From NCBI GenBank assembly GCA_001802125.1, contig MGZK01000014.1, forward strand, positions 1 through 32,612: a stretch of 32,612 nucleotides of DNA, written 5' to 3'. The notes below the pieces were generated by a model that was not told the origin of the DNA, ran no database searches, and saw only the letters and a list, made by a program, of their open reading frames with translations. Numbering within the stretch: position 1 is the first letter of the stretch; each line of letters opens with the position of its first letter. Shown one piece after another: positions 30,765-32,612 of this stretch. Source of the stretch: Geobacteraceae bacterium GWC2_55_20. GTDB taxonomy: Bacteria; Desulfobacterota; Desulfuromonadia; Geobacterales; Pseudopelobacteraceae. Position numbers and translations under genes: made by a program.

Positions 30765-32612
30765 ATGATAAAAAAACTTGTAACCTTCATTACCGCTGCC
30801 ATGCTGATTCTGGCTCTGTCCGGTAATGCGCTGGCTGAATTCGCCGATCTACATCTGATCCGAATCTATTACGACCGCGCTGGTGATGAAATTGCCACCG
30901 ACCTTGGTTTGGTCAAGGACATTCTAGCGACTCCCAGCAGCACCTTCCCCGGTTCATTCGGTTCACTCTCAACAGGATACTCAGTCTATTTCGCGCTTGA
31001 CCGCACCACCGGCATGAGCGATCTTTGGGCGACCGGCAGCACTACCACACCTTCTACAATCATTGGTACAAGTCTTGGCCTGACCTCGCTCAAGAGTGGT
31101 ACAACATATATGTATAGCTGGTACAATGGTTTTGCCATTGGCGACACCTATACCGGAGCGGCCTCAGCTATAAACTCCTTCAAAAACAAGCTATCCGCAA
31201 CTCAGGGTAATTTGGCAAACTCCATTGCGGCCGTGTCACGACTTAACACTGAAGCCAGTATAGCCGGCCTGATCACCAACGGCAGCGGTTCCGTGACCCA
31301 GACTCTCTACTTCTGGGATAACGCCCTGACCACGGTTGCTTCGGAAAAAATCGGCGTGGCGGTGGCCACCATAACCACTAATTTCGACGGCACAACAACC
31401 ATCAGCAACCAGGTGGCAGATTCTTTCCCTCCGGCTGTAACCATCAACACCCCCCCGCTTTCTCCATCCACCAGCGCAACGGTCAGTATCTCATTCACGG
31501 CAACTGACGCGGTCGGGGTTACCGGCTATCTGCTGAATGAATCAGAAACTCCGCCGCTTGCCGATGATGCGGGCTGGGTCGCGGTCACACCATCCACCAG
31601 CTTCAGCACAGCAACGCCCATCGATTATACATTCAGTGGTCTTGTCCCCGGTGTTCTCACGACAAAATGGCTGTATGTCTGGGCCAAGGATGCGGCAGGA
31701 AATGTATCAGCCCAGGTCGGTTCATACACCGACATAACCATCCCCGCTGGCGGCGCCACCCCGGTCATCACATGGGCAACACCGGCCGCCATTACCTACG
31801 GGACCGCGCTTTCCTCAACCCAACTCAACGCCACCGCCAGCGACCCGGTAACAGCTGCCTCGATTCCTGGGACATTCGACTACACCCCGGCCTTGGGCAC
31901 CATTTTGAGCGCAGGGACACAAGCGCTTTCCGTAACCTTTACCCCGACTGATACCGTCGCTTATACTGCCGCAAATTCCATGGTCAATCTGACGGTCAAC
32001 CAGGCGACCCCGACCATCACCTGGGCCACTCCCACCGCAATCACCTATGGCACGCCGCTTTCCGCGACTCAGTTGAACGCCACCGCCAGCGTGCCGGGAA
32101 CTTTTGCATACAACGTGGCGCCTGGCGACGTCCTTGCTGCCGGAATACAGACTCTTTCGGTTATTTTCACTCCAACCGATACAGTCAATTATTCAACCGC
32201 GACAACTTCGGTCAACCTGGTTGTCAACAAGGCTGCACTGTCCGTCACCGCCAATAACCTCAGCAAAATGGTTAATACCGTAAATCCGACACTGACCTAT
32301 ACCATTACAGGTTTTGTCAACACTGAAACCACAGCGGTACTTTCCGGCACACCGACGCTTAGCACAACTGCTGTCACCAACAGCCCGGTTGGTTCCTATC
32401 CGATCACCGTTACAACCGGCACGCTGGCTGCAGCCAACTACAGCTTCTCATTTGTCAACGGAACGCTGACCGTCACCGGCCAGACCGTGCCGACCGTCAC
32501 ATGGAACACTCCCGCCACGATTACCTACGGCACGGCTCTTTCAGCAACACAGTTGAATGCCACCGCCAGCGTGCCGGGAACATTCGCATACACACCGGCA
32601 GCAGGCAGCGTG
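30765..32612 (+). CDS. Large secreted Ig/MBG-repeat surface protein, 5' part
   Basis: The gene starts at ATG 30765 (AAGGAGCTATCA upstream) and is still open at the window end, 616 codons in. A signal peptide (MIKKLVTFITAAMLILALSG, NALA) is followed by a module of about 185 residues nearly the same as in the protein at 25302 (FADLHLIRIYYDRAGDEIAT). Then comes an Ig-like stretch (VTINTPPLSPSTSATVSISF, with KWLYVWAKDAAGNVS), two bacterial Ig (Big_3_5-type) repeats (ITWATPAAITYGTALSSTQL; ITWATPTAITYGTPLSATQL), an MBG-type domain (KAALSVTANNLSKMVN, SYPITVTTGTL), and a third Ig repeat that runs off the end. Such arrays are typical of large adhesins. Whether it ends in a sorting tail cannot be seen. 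Confidence 0.9.
   Translation, partial: MIKKLVTFITAAMLILALSGNALAEFADLHLIRIYYDRAGDEIATDLGLVKDILATPSSTFPGSFGSLSTGYSVYFALDRTTGMSDLWATGSTTTPSTIIGTSLGLTSLKSGTTYMYSWYNGFAIGDTYTGAASAINSFKNKLSATQGNLANSIAAVSRLNTEASIAGLITNGSGSVTQTLYFWDNALTTVASEKIGVAVATITTNFDGTTTISNQVADSFPPAVTINTPPLSPSTSATVSISFTATDAVGVTGYLLNESETPPLADDAGWVAVTPSTSFSTATPIDYTFSGLVPGVLTTKWLYVWAKDAAGNVSAQVGSYTDITIPAGGATPVITWATPAAITYGTALSSTQLNATASDPVTAASIPGTFDYTPALGTILSAGTQALSVTFTPTDTVAYTAANSMVNLTVNQATPTITWATPTAITYGTPLSATQLNATASVPGTFAYNVAPGDVLAAGIQTLSVIFTPTDTVNYSTATTSVNLVVNKAALSVTANNLSKMVNTVNPTLTYTITGFVNTETTAVLSGTPTLSTTAVTNSPVGSYPITVTTGTLAAANYSFSFVNGTLTVTGQTVPTVTWNTPATITYGTALSATQLNATASVPGTFAYTPAAGSV
31767..32612 (+). repeat. Tandem Ig-type repeats within the surface-protein gene
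   Basis: Three copies of a coding repeat start near 31767, 32013 and 32496. The first two are about 249 bases apart; the second and third are separated by an MBG-type unit. Copies 2 and 3 share the stretch GCCACCGCCAGCGTGCCGGG exactly (near 32079 and 32559), pointing to recent duplication or gene conversion. Confidence 0.8.

Noticed and set aside
31767-32612. Regular repeats considered as CRISPR or satellite DNA
   Set aside because: Repeats are in frame, encode Ig-type units, differ in sequence and have no short unique spacers.

Overview
The window looks like the chromosome of a Geobacter-type bacterium (Geobacterales/Desulfuromonadales), with fairly high GC. This is an inference from gene content: an FHA-like two-partner exoprotein with a DUF3739-type end, an ExbB fused to DUF2341, a small SAP-domain protein with a Cys tail, a DUF2292-type small protein, GEMM-type (c-di-GMP-I-like) riboswitches and VPLPA/PEP-CTERM-like proteins. 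No rRNA, tRNA, IS element, phage gene or CRISPR array was seen.

Layout. (1) 1-485, minus: 5' part of a secreted PHP-domain (CehA/McbA-like) protein behind a riboswitch and terminator (629-735). (2) 1028-3154, minus: a three-gene partner-switching module: CBS-PP2C (RsbU/SpoIIE-like) phosphatase, RsbW-like ATPase, STAS antagonist. (3) 3270-3795, minus: two small genes, one a SAP protein with a four-Cys tail. (4) 3819-24263, minus: the centrepiece, a ~20.4 kb run of eight genes in probable operon order. These are a lipoprotein with two FKBP/SlyD-like units and a thioredoxin-like CGWC domain; a TpsB transporter with a duplicated POTRA; a 3,355-aa TpsA exoprotein; a DUF2341-LamG-ExbB fusion; ExbD; a TonB-like protein; a porin with N-terminal helical repeats; and a SurA-like parvulin. 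Several junctions are 4-base stop/start overlaps. (5) 24693-24860, plus: a DUF2292-like small protein. (6) 25302-27505, plus: a riboswitch-preceded secreted protein with a PEP-CTERM-like tail, then a PstS-like secreted protein. (7) 27859-29037, minus: an unrecognised secreted protein. (8) 29348-32612, plus: a VPLPA-CTERM protein, a SUMF1-fold protein translationally coupled to it, and the start of a large Ig/MBG-repeat surface protein whose N-terminal module is a close paralogue of the region-6 protein.

How it may work together. Region 4 reads as a dedicated surface-protein export line: TpsB moves TpsA across the outer membrane, the foldases and thiol protein look after periplasmic intermediates, and an ExbB-ExbD-TonB motor supplies proton-motive force to some outer-membrane step. 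Classical two-partner secretion needs no such motor, so motor plus TPS plus porin in one operon is the most interesting claim here; the mechanism is inference. The flanks carry other envelope proteins, two of them behind riboswitches of the c-di-GMP-I type, which suggests that the region concerns c-di-GMP-linked surface or biofilm functions.
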